DNA of 64,000 bases. It comes from Sandaracinaceae bacterium. Lineage in GTDB: Bacteria > Myxococcota_A > Polyangia > Polyangiales > JAFGIB01. The notes beneath the pieces were generated by a model. It ran no database searches. It was given only the letters and a program-made list of their open reading frames with translations, and was not told the DNA's origin. The DNA lies in assembly GCA_017881055.1 (NCBI GenBank), contig JADGRF010000116.1, forward strand, positions 1-64,000. The letters run 5' to 3'. A program made the position numbers and the translations under genes. Positions 21,185 to 30,370 of this stretch are shown piece by piece (the stretch's first letter is position 1; every line of letters begins with the position of its first letter).

Positions 21185-21569
21185 CGTCCTCGGTCTCCCC
21201 CGCACGTTCGCGCTCGAGCTCCGCGAGCACCGCCTCCACGCGGGCTGCACGGTCCGGCCCCTGCGCCCAGAAGAACTGAAGCTCCGGCATGTATCTCAAC
21301 TGCAGCTTAGGCCCCAACTCCCGCCGAAGGTGGCCCCCGGCACGCGACAGCCCGCGCAATGCGGCGTCTCGCTGCTTGTCATCGACTTCGGGGCGCGTCA
21401 AGCGAAAGTAAACCCGGGCGTTCCGCAGGTCGTCCGTCAGCACGACCTCGGTGACGTAAACGTCGGAAACTGCGGGATCGCGCACGCCACCGCGCAGAAT
21501 CACGGCCATGAGCTCGGCCCGGATGCGCTCAGCCACTCTATCTGCCCGCTTGTGGTGCCGCTCAGCCAT
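21177..21569 (-). CDS. rbfA: Ribosome-binding factor A
   Basis: A 130-residue KH-type protein needed for 16S rRNA 5'-end maturation and 30S assembly. Recognisable features are RADRVAERIRAELMAVILRGGVRDP, the strand VYVTEVVLTDDLRNARVYF, and RRELGPKLQLRYMPELQFF. ATG 21569 is used because it starts MAERHHKRADR. The earlier start at 21602 lies inside the ylxP gene, whose stop overlaps this start by eight bases. The acidic C-terminus (ETEDDE) is normal for the family. Confidence 0.94.
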   Translation of the reverse strand: MAERHHKRADRVAERIRAELMAVILRGGVRDPAVSDVYVTEVVLTDDLRNARVYFRLTRPEVDDKQRDAALRGLSRAGGHLRRELGPKLQLRYMPELQFFWAQGPDRAARVEAVLAELERERAGETEDDE

Positions 21570-21885
21570 CGCTGCCGTCCGTCCCACTGAAGTGCTCACC
21601 AATATGCAGGATCTCGAGCGTACGGTCGCTTATCACGGCTTCGCTAAGCCCCGCCATGAACGACGTTACGTGGTCAAGCATGGAGTTCGCATGGCTAGCA
21701 TCGTTCGAGACGACCGCCACGCCTAACACCGCGCGCCGATGCACGTCGAGCGCGTCGACTTCGGACACGGCTGCGTTGAACTTGTTGCGCGTGCGCTCGA
21801 TCAAGCGCCGCACGATGCTGCGCTTGCCCTTGAGCGAGTCATTGCCAGGCAACGAGAACGTGATGCGACACACGCCTATCACCAT
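21562..21885 (-). CDS. ylxP: YlxP/DUF503 family protein
   Basis: A 107-residue small protein of the DUF503 family (MVIGVCRITFSLPGNDSLKGKRSIVRRLIERTRNKF). The segment SLKGKRSIV is its hallmark. Family members lie between infB and rbfA in many bacteria and are implicated in 30S maturation; biochemical function is not settled. ATG 21885 is preferred over a GTG at 21906. It starts 55 bases after infB and overlaps rbfA. Confidence 0.88.
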   Translation of the reverse strand: MVIGVCRITFSLPGNDSLKGKRSIVRRLIERTRNKFNAAVSEVDALDVHRRAVLGVAVVSNDASHANSMLDHVTSFMAGLSEAVISDRTLEILHIGEHFSGTDGSDG

Positions 21886-21940
21886 GGCTTTGACTCTCGC
21901 CAACACGGAGAGCCGCCAAAGGGCCTGCTCCGCGCATTGG

Positions 21941-24631
21941 TCACAACACAGCGGAGACTTCCTGAACCTCGAAGCAGGCCAGGATGTCGTGCTCTTTGAT
22001 CTCAGCGAAGTCGATACCGATACCGCACTCGGTACCCGCGGCCACTTCCTTCACGTCTTCCTTCACACGGCGCAGCGAGCGAACGCTGCCTTCCCAGACG
22101 GTCACGGAGTCGCGCAACAGACGCGCTTTGGCGCCGCGCACGATCTTGCCGTCGGTGACGTAGCTGCCTGCGATGACGCCCTTCGGCAACGAGAAGACCG
22201 CGCGCACTTCGGCCTGGCCGAGCGGGCTCTCCTTGAACACCGGCTTGAGCAAGCCGATCATCGCGCGCTTCACGTCGTCGAGCGCCTCGTAGATGATCGT
22301 GTACGTGCGCACCTCGACGTGCTCGGCCTTCGCGATCTTGGTCGCACCGCCGGTTGCCCGGACATGGAAGCCGATCACGATGGCCTTCGAGGCCGACGCG
22401 AGCATGACGTCGCTCTCGGTGATGGCGCCGGCGCCCGAGTGGACCACGACGATCTTCACCTTCTCGGTCGACTGCTCGATCAGCGCCTTCACGAGCGCTT
22501 CCGCAGAACCCTGCACGTCCGCCTTGACGACGAGCTTGAGCTCCTGCAACTCGCCTTCCTGCATCTTCTGGTAGATGGCGTCGAGGCCGGCCTTCTGACC
22601 GACGACGGTGCCAGGCTTACTGACCTTCTTGCGCCGCTCCGCGAGCTGCTGCGCCATCTTCACGTCCGTAACGACGTTGAAGTGATCGCCCGCATCGGGA
22701 ACTTCGGAAAGGCCCAGCACTTCGACCGGCGTGGACGGACCGACCTTGGTGGTCGGCTTACCCGTGTCGTCGATCATCGCGCGGATCTTGCCGAACGAGG
22801 AGCCCACCACGACGATGTTGCCGGTTTGTAGCGTGCCGTCCTGCACGAGCAGGTTCGCGACGGGACCACGGCCCTTGTCGAGATACGCCTCGAGCACGAC
22901 GCCCTTCGCCGGCACAGCGGGATTCGCGCGCAGCTCGAGCACTTCGGACTGCAGAAGCACACCATCGAGCAGCTCGTCGATACCCAAGCCAGTCTGCGCC
23001 GACACCTTGAAGAACAAGGTCTCGCCTCCCCACTCCTCCGACTGCAGGCCTTCGGTGGCGAGGTCGCGCATAACCACGTCCGGACGCGCGTCCGGCTTGT
23101 CCATCTTGTTGACTGCCACGATGATCGGCACGCCCGCGGCTTTGGCGTGGACGATCGCTTCCTTGGTCTGCGGCATGACGCCATCGTCAGCTGCAACGAC
23201 GAGGATCACCAGGTCGGTCGCATTGGCACCGCGCGAACGCATCGCTGTGAACGCGGCGTGACCGGGCGTGTCGATGAACACGATCGTGCCCTTCTTGGTC
23301 TCCACGTGGTAGGCGCCGATGTGCTGCGTGATGCCGCCGGACTCCTGCGACGCCACATTCGTGCGACGGATCCGGTCGAGGAGCGACGTCTTGCCGTGAT
23401 CGACGTGACCCATGACGGTCACGACCGGGGGCCGCGTGGTGCGCTCGGCCGCGTCGTCGACGTACTCGCCGCGCGCTTCCGTGATGAGGTCGTCTTCCGT
23501 GACGGCGACGTTCTCGACCTCGAAGCCGAACTCGGCCGCGAGGATGTTCGCCGTATCGGCATCGAGCGTGGAGTTGATCATGACGCCCGTCATGCCCATC
23601 TCCATGAGCTTGGCGAGCACGTCGGTCGCCTTGAGCGACATGCGCGACGCGAGCACCTGCAAGCCGACGTTGTCCTCGATGCGAATCACGCGCTTGCTTG
23701 CGCTTGGCGTCGTAATCTCGGTCTTCTGACCCTTCTTGCCGGGTGCCATCTTGCGCGCGCGACCGGGCCGACCACGCTGCTGCTGCTGACGACCCGTCGG
23801 GCCGAGCGCCGAACGCGCGAGCTCACGACGACGCGGAGGCGTGCCGGGCGCGCCACCCGCAGCCGCAACCTGCAGCTGCGCCGTCTTCGCCTGGTGCTCT
23901 GAAATGATCCGCGAGCGCGCCGCAGCCGACAGCGGCGCTGCCGAGTTGCCCACGACGTTGCCGCGAGCCACGACGCCCGGAGGCAAGTCGCTCTGCCCGA
24001 GCCGCTGCTCGACCGACAGATGTCCCATCGCCTGACGGCGCTGCGGCTGCGTGTCGGGGCGCGGAGCGTCCTCGGGGTCTTCCCGCACCGACATGACACT
24101 GCGCTCGTCGGGGACGCGCGGCGGCAGCGGAGCGATGCGCTCGGCGCGGACCGGCGGACGCGCTTCGACGCGCACAGGTTCGGACGTTGCGTTGCTCGGC
24201 CGCGGCGGAGGCGTTTCCTGACGCGCGGGCCGCGCGGCCACCGGTGCCGGCGCGGATGATGGAGCGGGCGGCAGCGCTGCGGCGACCGGGGTCTCTCGAC
24301 GCGGCTCGTCACGCTGGCGTTCCCGCTCGCGAGGCGCGCTGACCGGTGCCGGAGCAGCTGCAACCGGCGCTGCCGGCTTCTGCTCCACCACGTCTTCGTC
24401 GTCGTCGCGCTTGACGGCGCGGCGACGAACGACCGTCGGGCGGATGCGCTCTTCGACGACGTTATGCTGTTTCTCTTTGTCCACGGCGCGCTTGACGCGG
24501 TCGATGTCGACCAGCTCGAGCGAGCTCATGTGGTTACGCACCTGGATGCCGAGCGTCGCAAGCTTGGTCATAAGCTCACGATTATCGAGGCCCATCTCAC
24601 GGGCGACTTCATAGACGCGCGTCTTGATCAT
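21941..24631 (-). CDS. infB: Translation initiation factor IF-2
   Basis: An 896-residue GTPase that places initiator tRNA in the ribosomal P site. The N-terminal helical domain ([21 protein letters not shown]) is followed by a long low-complexity Pro/Ala/Arg linker (about 80-300), as is common in myxobacteria. The G domain begins near residue 405 with [15 protein letters not shown], then DTPGHAAF and NKMDKPD. Domains II-IV are complete through the C-terminus ([21 protein letters not shown]). The ATG overlaps the ylxR/Q stop by four bases (ATGA). Confidence 0.97.
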   Translation of the reverse strand: MIKTRVYEVAREMGLDNRELMTKLATLGIQVRNHMSSLELVDIDRVKRAVDKEKQHNVVEERIRPTVVRRRAVKRDDDEDVVEQKPAAPVAAAPAPVSAPRERERQRDEPRRETPVAAALPPAPSSAPAPVAARPARQETPPPRPSNATSEPVRVEARPPVRAERIAPLPPRVPDERSVMSVREDPEDAPRPDTQPQRRQAMGHLSVEQRLGQSDLPPGVVARGNVVGNSAAPLSAAARSRIISEHQAKTAQLQVAAAGGAPGTPPRRRELARSALGPTGRQQQQRGRPGRARKMAPGKKGQKTEITTPSASKRVIRIEDNVGLQVLASRMSLKATDVLAKLMEMGMTGVMINSTLDADTANILAAEFGFEVENVAVTEDDLITEARGEYVDDAAERTTRPPVVTVMGHVDHGKTSLLDRIRRTNVASQESGGITQHIGAYHVETKKGTIVFIDTPGHAAFTAMRSRGANATDLVILVVAADDGVMPQTKEAIVHAKAAGVPIIVAVNKMDKPDARPDVVMRDLATEGLQSEEWGGETLFFKVSAQTGLGIDELLDGVLLQSEVLELRANPAVPAKGVVLEAYLDKGRGPVANLLVQDGTLQTGNIVVVGSSFGKIRAMIDDTGKPTTKVGPSTPVEVLGLSEVPDAGDHFNVVTDVKMAQQLAERRKKVSKPGTVVGQKAGLDAIYQKMQEGELQELKLVVKADVQGSAEALVKALIEQSTEKVKIVVVHSGAGAITESDVMLASASKAIVIGFHVRATGGATKIAKAEHVEVRTYTIIYEALDDVKRAMIGLLKPVFKESPLGQAEVRAVFSLPKGVIAGSYVTDGKIVRGAKARLLRDSVTVWEGSVRSLRRVKEDVKEVAAGTECGIGIDFAEIKEHDILACFEVQEVSAVL

Positions 24632-25293
24632 AACTCCTCCGTCTTCGAGAGCCGAAGGCTGCTCGAAGGTTCTGGCTCCTTCGAGAGCCGAAGGCTGCTC
24701 GAAGGTTCTGGCGATAACTCAGCGATGCCCTGGACGACGCCTCGTAGCTCATTCGCGATCCCCGAATCGAGAACAGCCAAAATGCCGAGTGTGTCGCGAC
24801 CGAGCAGCCGACCGAGGCTGTCTTTCGTTCCGAAGAAGAGACTGCTGCGTCCGAGACGCTGCGCAGCTTCTTCCAAATCTTCGCGGCTGCCTTCCGCGTC
24901 ATTCGCCACCACGAGCAGGATCGCTTTGCGCTCCTGAATGGCCTCGCGCACCGCTTTTTCGCCAAGTGCGAGCCTGCCCGCGCGCCGAGCCGCAATCAGA
25001 AGCCCTTGCGCCCGACGCTCGTACTGGCCCGATGCAATGTCCACGAGCTCACTGACCGACGCGTTGCTGTTCACTTTGAAGGCCCGCTTGAGCGCGCCCG
25101 TGTCGACAGCAGCCTTCACACAGCGATAGCGCGCGTGCACGGAGACACCACGACCACCGGCGCGCCTGCGCACGTCCGGCACGAACGTGGGCGGATCGCC
25201 GGCCAGCACGAAGCGCATGAGCGCGTCGCGTCCGTCCGTCTCTCGGCATCCCACGCACGAGCGCGTGGAGTCTGTGCTCGTGGATGCGTTCAT
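24628..25293 (-). CDS. YlxR-YlxQ fusion: DUF448 domain joined to an L7Ae-like RNA-binding domain
   Basis: A 221-residue protein. Residues about 10-85 are YlxR/DUF448 (SCVGCRETDGRDALMRFVL...GRGVSVHARYRCVKAAV...GALKRAFK). Residues about 90-190 are an L7Ae/L30e-type domain (VDIASGQYERRAQGLLIAARRAGRLALGEKAVREAI...LLVVANDAEGS). The two are separate genes, ylxR and ylxQ, in many bacteria. Position between nusA and infB confirms identity, and a role in RNA binding or ribosome assembly is inferred. The last 30 residues are a duplicated 12-residue unit (PEPSSSLRLSKE/T) made by two copies of a hairpin repeat (24643-24705). ATG 25293 is eight bases after the nusA stop. Confidence 0.88.
   Translation of the reverse strand: MNASTSTDSTRSCVGCRETDGRDALMRFVLAGDPPTFVPDVRRRAGGRGVSVHARYRCVKAAVDTGALKRAFKVNSNASVSELVDIASGQYERRAQGLLIAARRAGRLALGEKAVREAIQERKAILLVVANDAEGSREDLEEAAQRLGRSSLFFGTKDSLGRLLGRDTLGILAVLDSGIANELRGVVQGIAELSPEPSSSLRLSKEPEPSSSLRLSKTEEL
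24643..24705. repeat. Two tandem hairpin repeats (AGCC-GAA-GGCT core) inside the ylxR/Q gene
   Basis: Copy 1 is 24643-24668: outer stem CTTCGAG/CTCGAAG, inner stem AGCC/GGCT with GAA loop, and a single bulged G after GGCT. Copy 2 is 24678-24705: the same inner core with outer stem CCTTCGAG/CTCGAAGG. The copies are offset by 36 bases, so the duplication is in frame and adds 12 codons to the C-terminus of the fused protein. The same core with other outer stems recurs at 27824, 39375 and 60078. Confidence 0.8.
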
Positions 25294-25300
25294 CGTTGGT

Positions 25301-27043
25301 TCAGCCCCGTGCCTCACCCTCGCCGGCCACAGCCGCGACAGGCTCAGCCGCTACGACTTCCGAAACCGCGTCAACGGCCGGTGCCACAACCGCCGGCGCG
25401 TTCGCTGCTTGCGTCGCGGCCAGCTCCGCGTCGTAACGCTCGCGAGCAACCTTCTGGCCCTCGGCGACACGCTCTTGATCGCCCTCGACATACGCGACGA
25501 CGCCTTCACGGATCACCTGCGCGCGCTTGCTGCCGAGGCCCGTACGAATCGCCAGACGATCGACGTCCTCTTCGGCGTTCAGGTCCCGCACGTTGCGGTA
25601 GCCCGCGTGCAAGAGCAGATCCGCCACGCGCGGCGTCACACCCCGCACGAGCAGGAGCTCGTCGCGATCGTGCAGCAAGTCTTCGCCGCCGACGGCGCGC
25701 TTGATGCGACCCTCGCGCAGCTTCTCCATCGCAGACTCGGCGCGCAGCTTGAGCGACGCCGCGTTCTGCGGTCCGCCCAGGCCTTCGATTGCGCCAAGCT
25801 CTTCTTCCGAAGCCTCGGCCACTTCGTCGAGACTTCGGAAGCCCGACTTGTAGAGCGTGAGCGCCAGGTTGCGATCGAGGTTCTCGATCGAAGCGAGCGC
25901 AGCAATCGCCTGCTCCTCCATGATCTTGAACTTGGACTCGCCGATCACGTCGAGGCGCCAACCTGTCAGCTGTGACGCCAAGCGCACGTTCTGGCCGCGA
26001 CGGCCGATCGCCAGCGAAAGCTTGTCGTCGGGGACGATCAGCTCCATGCCGCTGTTGGCTTCATCGATGATCACACGCGCGACATCCGCAGGCGCAATCG
26101 CGTTGCACACGAAGCGCGCGGGGTCGCGATCGTACGGCACGATGTCGATCTTCTCACCGCGCAGCTCCTGCACGACGGCCTGCACGCGCGAGCCCTTCAT
26201 ACCCACGCATGCGCCCACGGGATCGACGTCTGGGTCACGGCTGCTCACCGCGATCTTCGAACGAGCACCCGGCTCGCGAGCCGCTGCCACGATGCGCACG
26301 ATGCCCTCGTAGATCTCGGGCACTTCCATCTCGAACGACTTCACGAGCAGACCCACGTCGGTGCGCGACAGGATGATCTGCGGACCGCGTGCTTCGCGAT
26401 CGATGTCCATCAAGTACGCCACGATGCGGTCGCCCGGACGGTACGTCTCGCGCGGCGTCTGGTACTTCTGCGGCAGGATGCCCTCGGTGCGACCCAGATC
26501 CACGATGATGTTGCTACCGCGCTCGAAGCGCCGCACCACACCCGTGATGATCTCACCCTTGCGGTCTTTGTACTCGTTGAAGATGTTCTCGCGCTCGGCG
26601 TCGCGAACGCGCTGAATGATCACTTGCTTCGCAGTCTGCGCCGCGATGCGACCGAAGCCGTGACGCGCCTGCTGGAGCTTCAGCAAGTCGCCGAACTCCT
26701 TGTCCTGCAGACGCGCCTTCTCGGTGTCTTCGCGCAGATAGAAGATCTGAAAGCCTAGCTCTTCGCCGAGATCCGCCTCGAGGCCATAACGCTTGGCGTC
26801 GGTCTCGGAGATCTCGCGCTCGGGATCGCTCACGTCTTCGACCACGGTCATGTACTGGAAGAGATCGACCTGACCGATCGTGTCGTTGAAGCGCGCTTCG
26901 AGCTCGCGGTTCGGACCGAACGTGCGCTTGGCCGCCGTCAGAATCGCCTGCTCCATGGTCTCGACGAGAATCTTCGGGTCGATGCCCTTCTCGCGACTGA
27001 CCTGATCGATGATGTGCTGAAGGGAGAGAGTGCCTTCTTGCAT
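25301..27043 (-). CDS. nusA: Transcription termination/antitermination factor NusA
   Basis: A 580-residue RNA-polymerase-binding factor. The N-terminal domain ([33 protein letters not shown]) is followed by an S1 domain ([29 protein letters not shown]) and KH1/KH2 ([41 protein letters not shown]). Two helix-hairpin-helix repeats lie in the C-terminal region ([16 protein letters not shown]...; [20 protein letters not shown]), then an Ala-rich tail. ATG 27043 is chosen because AGAGG lies about six bases upstream and homology starts there. In-frame starts at 27094 and 27109 exist. It follows rimP after 66 bases. Confidence 0.95.
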   Translation of the reverse strand: MQEGTLSLQHIIDQVSREKGIDPKILVETMEQAILTAAKRTFGPNRELEARFNDTIGQVDLFQYMTVVEDVSDPEREISETDAKRYGLEADLGEELGFQIFYLREDTEKARLQDKEFGDLLKLQQARHGFGRIAAQTAKQVIIQRVRDAERENIFNEYKDRKGEIITGVVRRFERGSNIIVDLGRTEGILPQKYQTPRETYRPGDRIVAYLMDIDREARGPQIILSRTDVGLLVKSFEMEVPEIYEGIVRIVAAAREPGARSKIAVSSRDPDVDPVGACVGMKGSRVQAVVQELRGEKIDIVPYDRDPARFVCNAIAPADVARVIIDEANSGMELIVPDDKLSLAIGRRGQNVRLASQLTGWRLDVIGESKFKIMEEQAIAALASIENLDRNLALTLYKSGFRSLDEVAEASEEELGAIEGLGGPQNAASLKLRAESAMEKLREGRIKRAVGGEDLLHDRDELLLVRGVTPRVADLLLHAGYRNVRDLNAEEDVDRLAIRTGLGSKRAQVIREGVVAYVEGDQERVAEGQKVARERYDAELAATQAANAPAVVAPAVDAVSEVVAAEPVAAVAGEGEARG

Positions 27044-27109
27044 GGCGACCTCTCGATTAGCAGTGCGACCGGTTGTTTGCTTTCTTGATGCCATATCTGA
27101 CCGCGCCAT

Positions 27110-27616
27110 TTAAAACCGATAGACGAGATGCGCTTTCGCGATCTCGGCGTGTGGGACGAGAACGTGCTGGCCATCTTGCTCGAGCTTGACGGCTTCACCG
27201 TCCACGCCGAGCAGCTTCCCTGAAAAGCGACGACGCCCCGCAACCGGAACGTGCGTCTCGAGCTTCACCGACTCGCCAGCGAAGCGCGCGAAGTCGGAGA
27301 GCGAAAACAGTGGGCGATCGAGCCCAGGCGAACCAACCTCGAGGTGGTACGCACCCTGCGGCGCAACCTGCTCCTCGACATCGAGCGCAGTCGACAGGTC
27401 GCGGCTCACGTGTTGGCAGTCTTCGAGTGACACGCCCGCGCCGGTCTTCGCATCCGCGCCCGGCCGCTCGATCAGCACGCGCAGACACAGGCCGCGCTCC
27501 TGAATGAAGCGGGCATCGACGAGCTGCACGCCGTGCGCTGCACAGACTGGTTCAGCGACGCGACGCAGCTGCGCCAAGTGCGTGGCACTGTTCAGTTTTG
27601 CAGAAAACCCAGACAT
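27110..27616 (-). CDS. rimP: Ribosome maturation factor RimP
   Basis: A 168-residue protein for late 30S subunit maturation. The first domain (LRRVAEPVCAAHGVQLVDARF...LRVLIERPG) and the family signature GAYHLEVGSPGLDRPLFSLSDFARFAGESVKLET are clear, with the SH3-like C-terminal domain after it. A long upstream reading frame crosses the hairpin-repeat region and has no family similarity, so ATG 27616 is used despite lacking a good ribosome binding site. First gene of the rimP-truB operon. Confidence 0.92.
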   Translation of the reverse strand: MSGFSAKLNSATHLAQLRRVAEPVCAAHGVQLVDARFIQERGLCLRVLIERPGADAKTGAGVSLEDCQHVSRDLSTALDVEEQVAPQGAYHLEVGSPGLDRPLFSLSDFARFAGESVKLETHVPVAGRRRFSGKLLGVDGEAVKLEQDGQHVLVPHAEIAKAHLVYRF

Positions 27617-27682
27617 GGGGAGGGAACCATCCACTAGCGCTACCGAGATCGAAAGCGGGACCGTTAAAAGCACCGAAAAGGG

Positions 27683-27712
27683 AAAAAAAAAGGACCACCC
27701 AACGGGAGGCCC
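27683..27712 (-). terminator. Intrinsic terminator just upstream of rimP
   Basis: On the minus strand, GGGCCTCCC (27712-27704) pairs with GGGTGGTCC (27700-27692) around a 3-base loop, with one mismatch and one wobble, and is followed by nine consecutive T (27691-27683). It ends 66 bases before the rimP ATG. It lies 215 bases beyond the stop of the nucleotidyltransferase gene. It can be the terminator of that gene or an attenuator in the rimP-nusA operon leader. Confidence 0.7.
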
Positions 27713-27823
27713 AGCGGCACTTTCCCAAAACTTCGGGCGGTTCGTATCACAAGCATCGGGCTGGGGCAACGGAGTGCCGTGCCTTGGGGATGATTGGCTG
27801 CTCACTCCGGAAATAAACGGGCT

Positions 27824-27851
27824 CTGCGGAGAGCCGAAGGCTGCTCCGCAG
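27824..27851. repeat. Hairpin repeat, perfect copy (AGCC-GAA-GGCT core)
   Basis: Outer stem CTGCGGAG (27824-27831) pairs perfectly with CTCCGCAG (27844-27851). Inner stem AGCC/GGCT encloses loop GAA, with one bulged G at 27843. The outer stem differs from the copies at 24643/24678 on both sides, so pairing is kept while sequence changes. It lies in the intergenic region upstream of rimP and is followed on the plus strand by a run of A. Confidence 0.8.
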
Positions 27852-27864
27852 GTAAAAAAAAGAA

Positions 27865-27891
27865 GCCGAGAGCCGAAGGCCGCTCCGCAGG
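27865..27891. repeat. Hairpin repeat, degenerate copy
   Basis: A second copy starts 14 bases after the perfect one. The core is AGCC-GAA-GGCC-G, and the right arm CTCCGCAGG is identical to that of its neighbour. The left arm GCCGAG pairs only in its last three bases. It looks like a partial duplication that lost its complementary arm. Confidence 0.6.
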
Positions 27892-27926
27892 TGTCGGCAG
27901 GGGCATTCAGCTCGATGAAGGAGACG

Positions 27927-28712
27927 TCACTCTGCCGCGGACGGCGGAGGCGCAGGGAAACCAACCGACGTGGTGTGTGCCCGCGGCTGCGGGCGCAGAG
28001 CCGAGCCGTAGGCCCGGAGCATGCTCTCGGCGTGGCGATGAGCCAACGGCGTATCGACATCGACCCAGGCGGCCTGCTCGACATCCACGACGCGCATACG
28101 GCCTTCACGGGCAAGCTGGCCGATACCCTGCGACAACGAGCAGCCGTCCGGCCCTTCGACGCGCTGCAGCGCTTCGATCACCGCGGGTGTGATCCGGAAA
28201 ACACCAGTATCCAAAGCGTCGTACCCCTCGATGGTCTTGCCGATGCGCATGATGCGATCGCCGCTGATCGCAACCTTGGTAGCGTCATCGAGGTCGATGC
28301 ACTCGTCGATCTTGAAGTCGATACCCAGCACGGCCTCATCAGCTGCGAGGGGGTAGCGACGCACGCTGTGAATCAAGTCAGGCGACCAGAGGTGATCGCT
28401 CATCAGCAGGAACGTCGGGCCCGTCACGAACGAAGCCGCCGCGAGCAATGACGTACCGTTCGGCTTGTCGTACTGGTGGTTCCAGAAGAACCTGATCTCC
28501 AGGTCGAACTCGTACTCCGCGAGGCCCCGCACCAAGACATCGCCCAGGTAGCCGACGATGATGCCGACCTCGTCGATGCCGGCGCGTTCCAGATTCCGCA
28601 ACACCCGAACGATCAAGGGAACACCGTTCACCGGCTCGAGCGGCTTCGGGTACGCCTTGCCGTTAACCAATCGTTCACCGCGTCCAGCCGCCAGAATGAT
28701 TGCTCGTTCCAT
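27927..28712 (-). CDS. Sugar/polyol-phosphate nucleotidyltransferase (IPCT-like)
   Basis: A 261-residue GT-A-fold nucleotidyltransferase. The N-terminal nucleotide loop ILAAGRGERL is followed by AYPKPLEPVNGVPLIVRVL, the metal-site segment LLMSDHLWSP, and a later DVDTPLA segment. It resembles inositol-1-phosphate and phosphocholine cytidylyltransferases more than hexose-1-phosphate enzymes. The fused CDP-alcohol transferase of the DIPP-synthase type is absent. ATG 28712 has GAGGGA seven bases upstream. The gene is divergent from inositol-3-phosphate synthase, which supports inositol-1-phosphate as substrate and CDP-inositol as product, but this is inference. The C-terminal 35 residues are unstructured and Pro/Ala-rich. 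Confidence 0.78.
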   Translation of the reverse strand: MERAIILAAGRGERLVNGKAYPKPLEPVNGVPLIVRVLRNLERAGIDEVGIIVGYLGDVLVRGLAEYEFDLEIRFFWNHQYDKPNGTSLLAAASFVTGPTFLLMSDHLWSPDLIHSVRRYPLAADEAVLGIDFKIDECIDLDDATKVAISGDRIMRIGKTIEGYDALDTGVFRITPAVIEALQRVEGPDGCSLSQGIGQLAREGRMRVVDVEQAAWVDVDTPLAHRHAESMLRAYGSALRPQPRAHTTSVGFPAPPPSAAE

Positions 28713-29037
28713 AGATAAGTCCCTCAACCGTGGCGTCCTAGTCACAGGGTGTTGCTCGTTACCCACACCGTGAACCAGAGTCACACTTCATATTCCAAGA
28801 CAGCCGGATCTTTCCGCTGTGTTTCGCTGTTTTTCCCTGGTTTCGGGCTCAAGCTGACTACGCACCGTTTGTGCAGCAAGTAGCGCGCCATAGAGTCACC
28901 CTACGTGGCGCGTGACCAGCCCGAGCCCTACGAAGGGCTGACTTTTCGCAGCTGATTCGCTACACCGTTGCCCGCGCGCACGAACCTTGCTTTGGACGCG
29001 GCCGCAACCCTGACTCGCCAACCCGAGGCCAACACTC
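28713..29037. other. Divergent promoter region between nucleotidyltransferase and inositol-phosphate synthase
   Basis: This 325-base region has no supported ORF. It is less GC-rich than the flanks (for example around 28785-28850) and must hold the promoters of both divergent genes. No confident -35/-10 pair or operator palindrome was recognised. A GAGG-type ribosome binding site lies just before ATG 29038. Confidence 0.6.
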
Positions 29038-30351
<1,314 letters not shown>

Positions 30352-30370
30352 TTGCAGCTGACAGCGGCGT

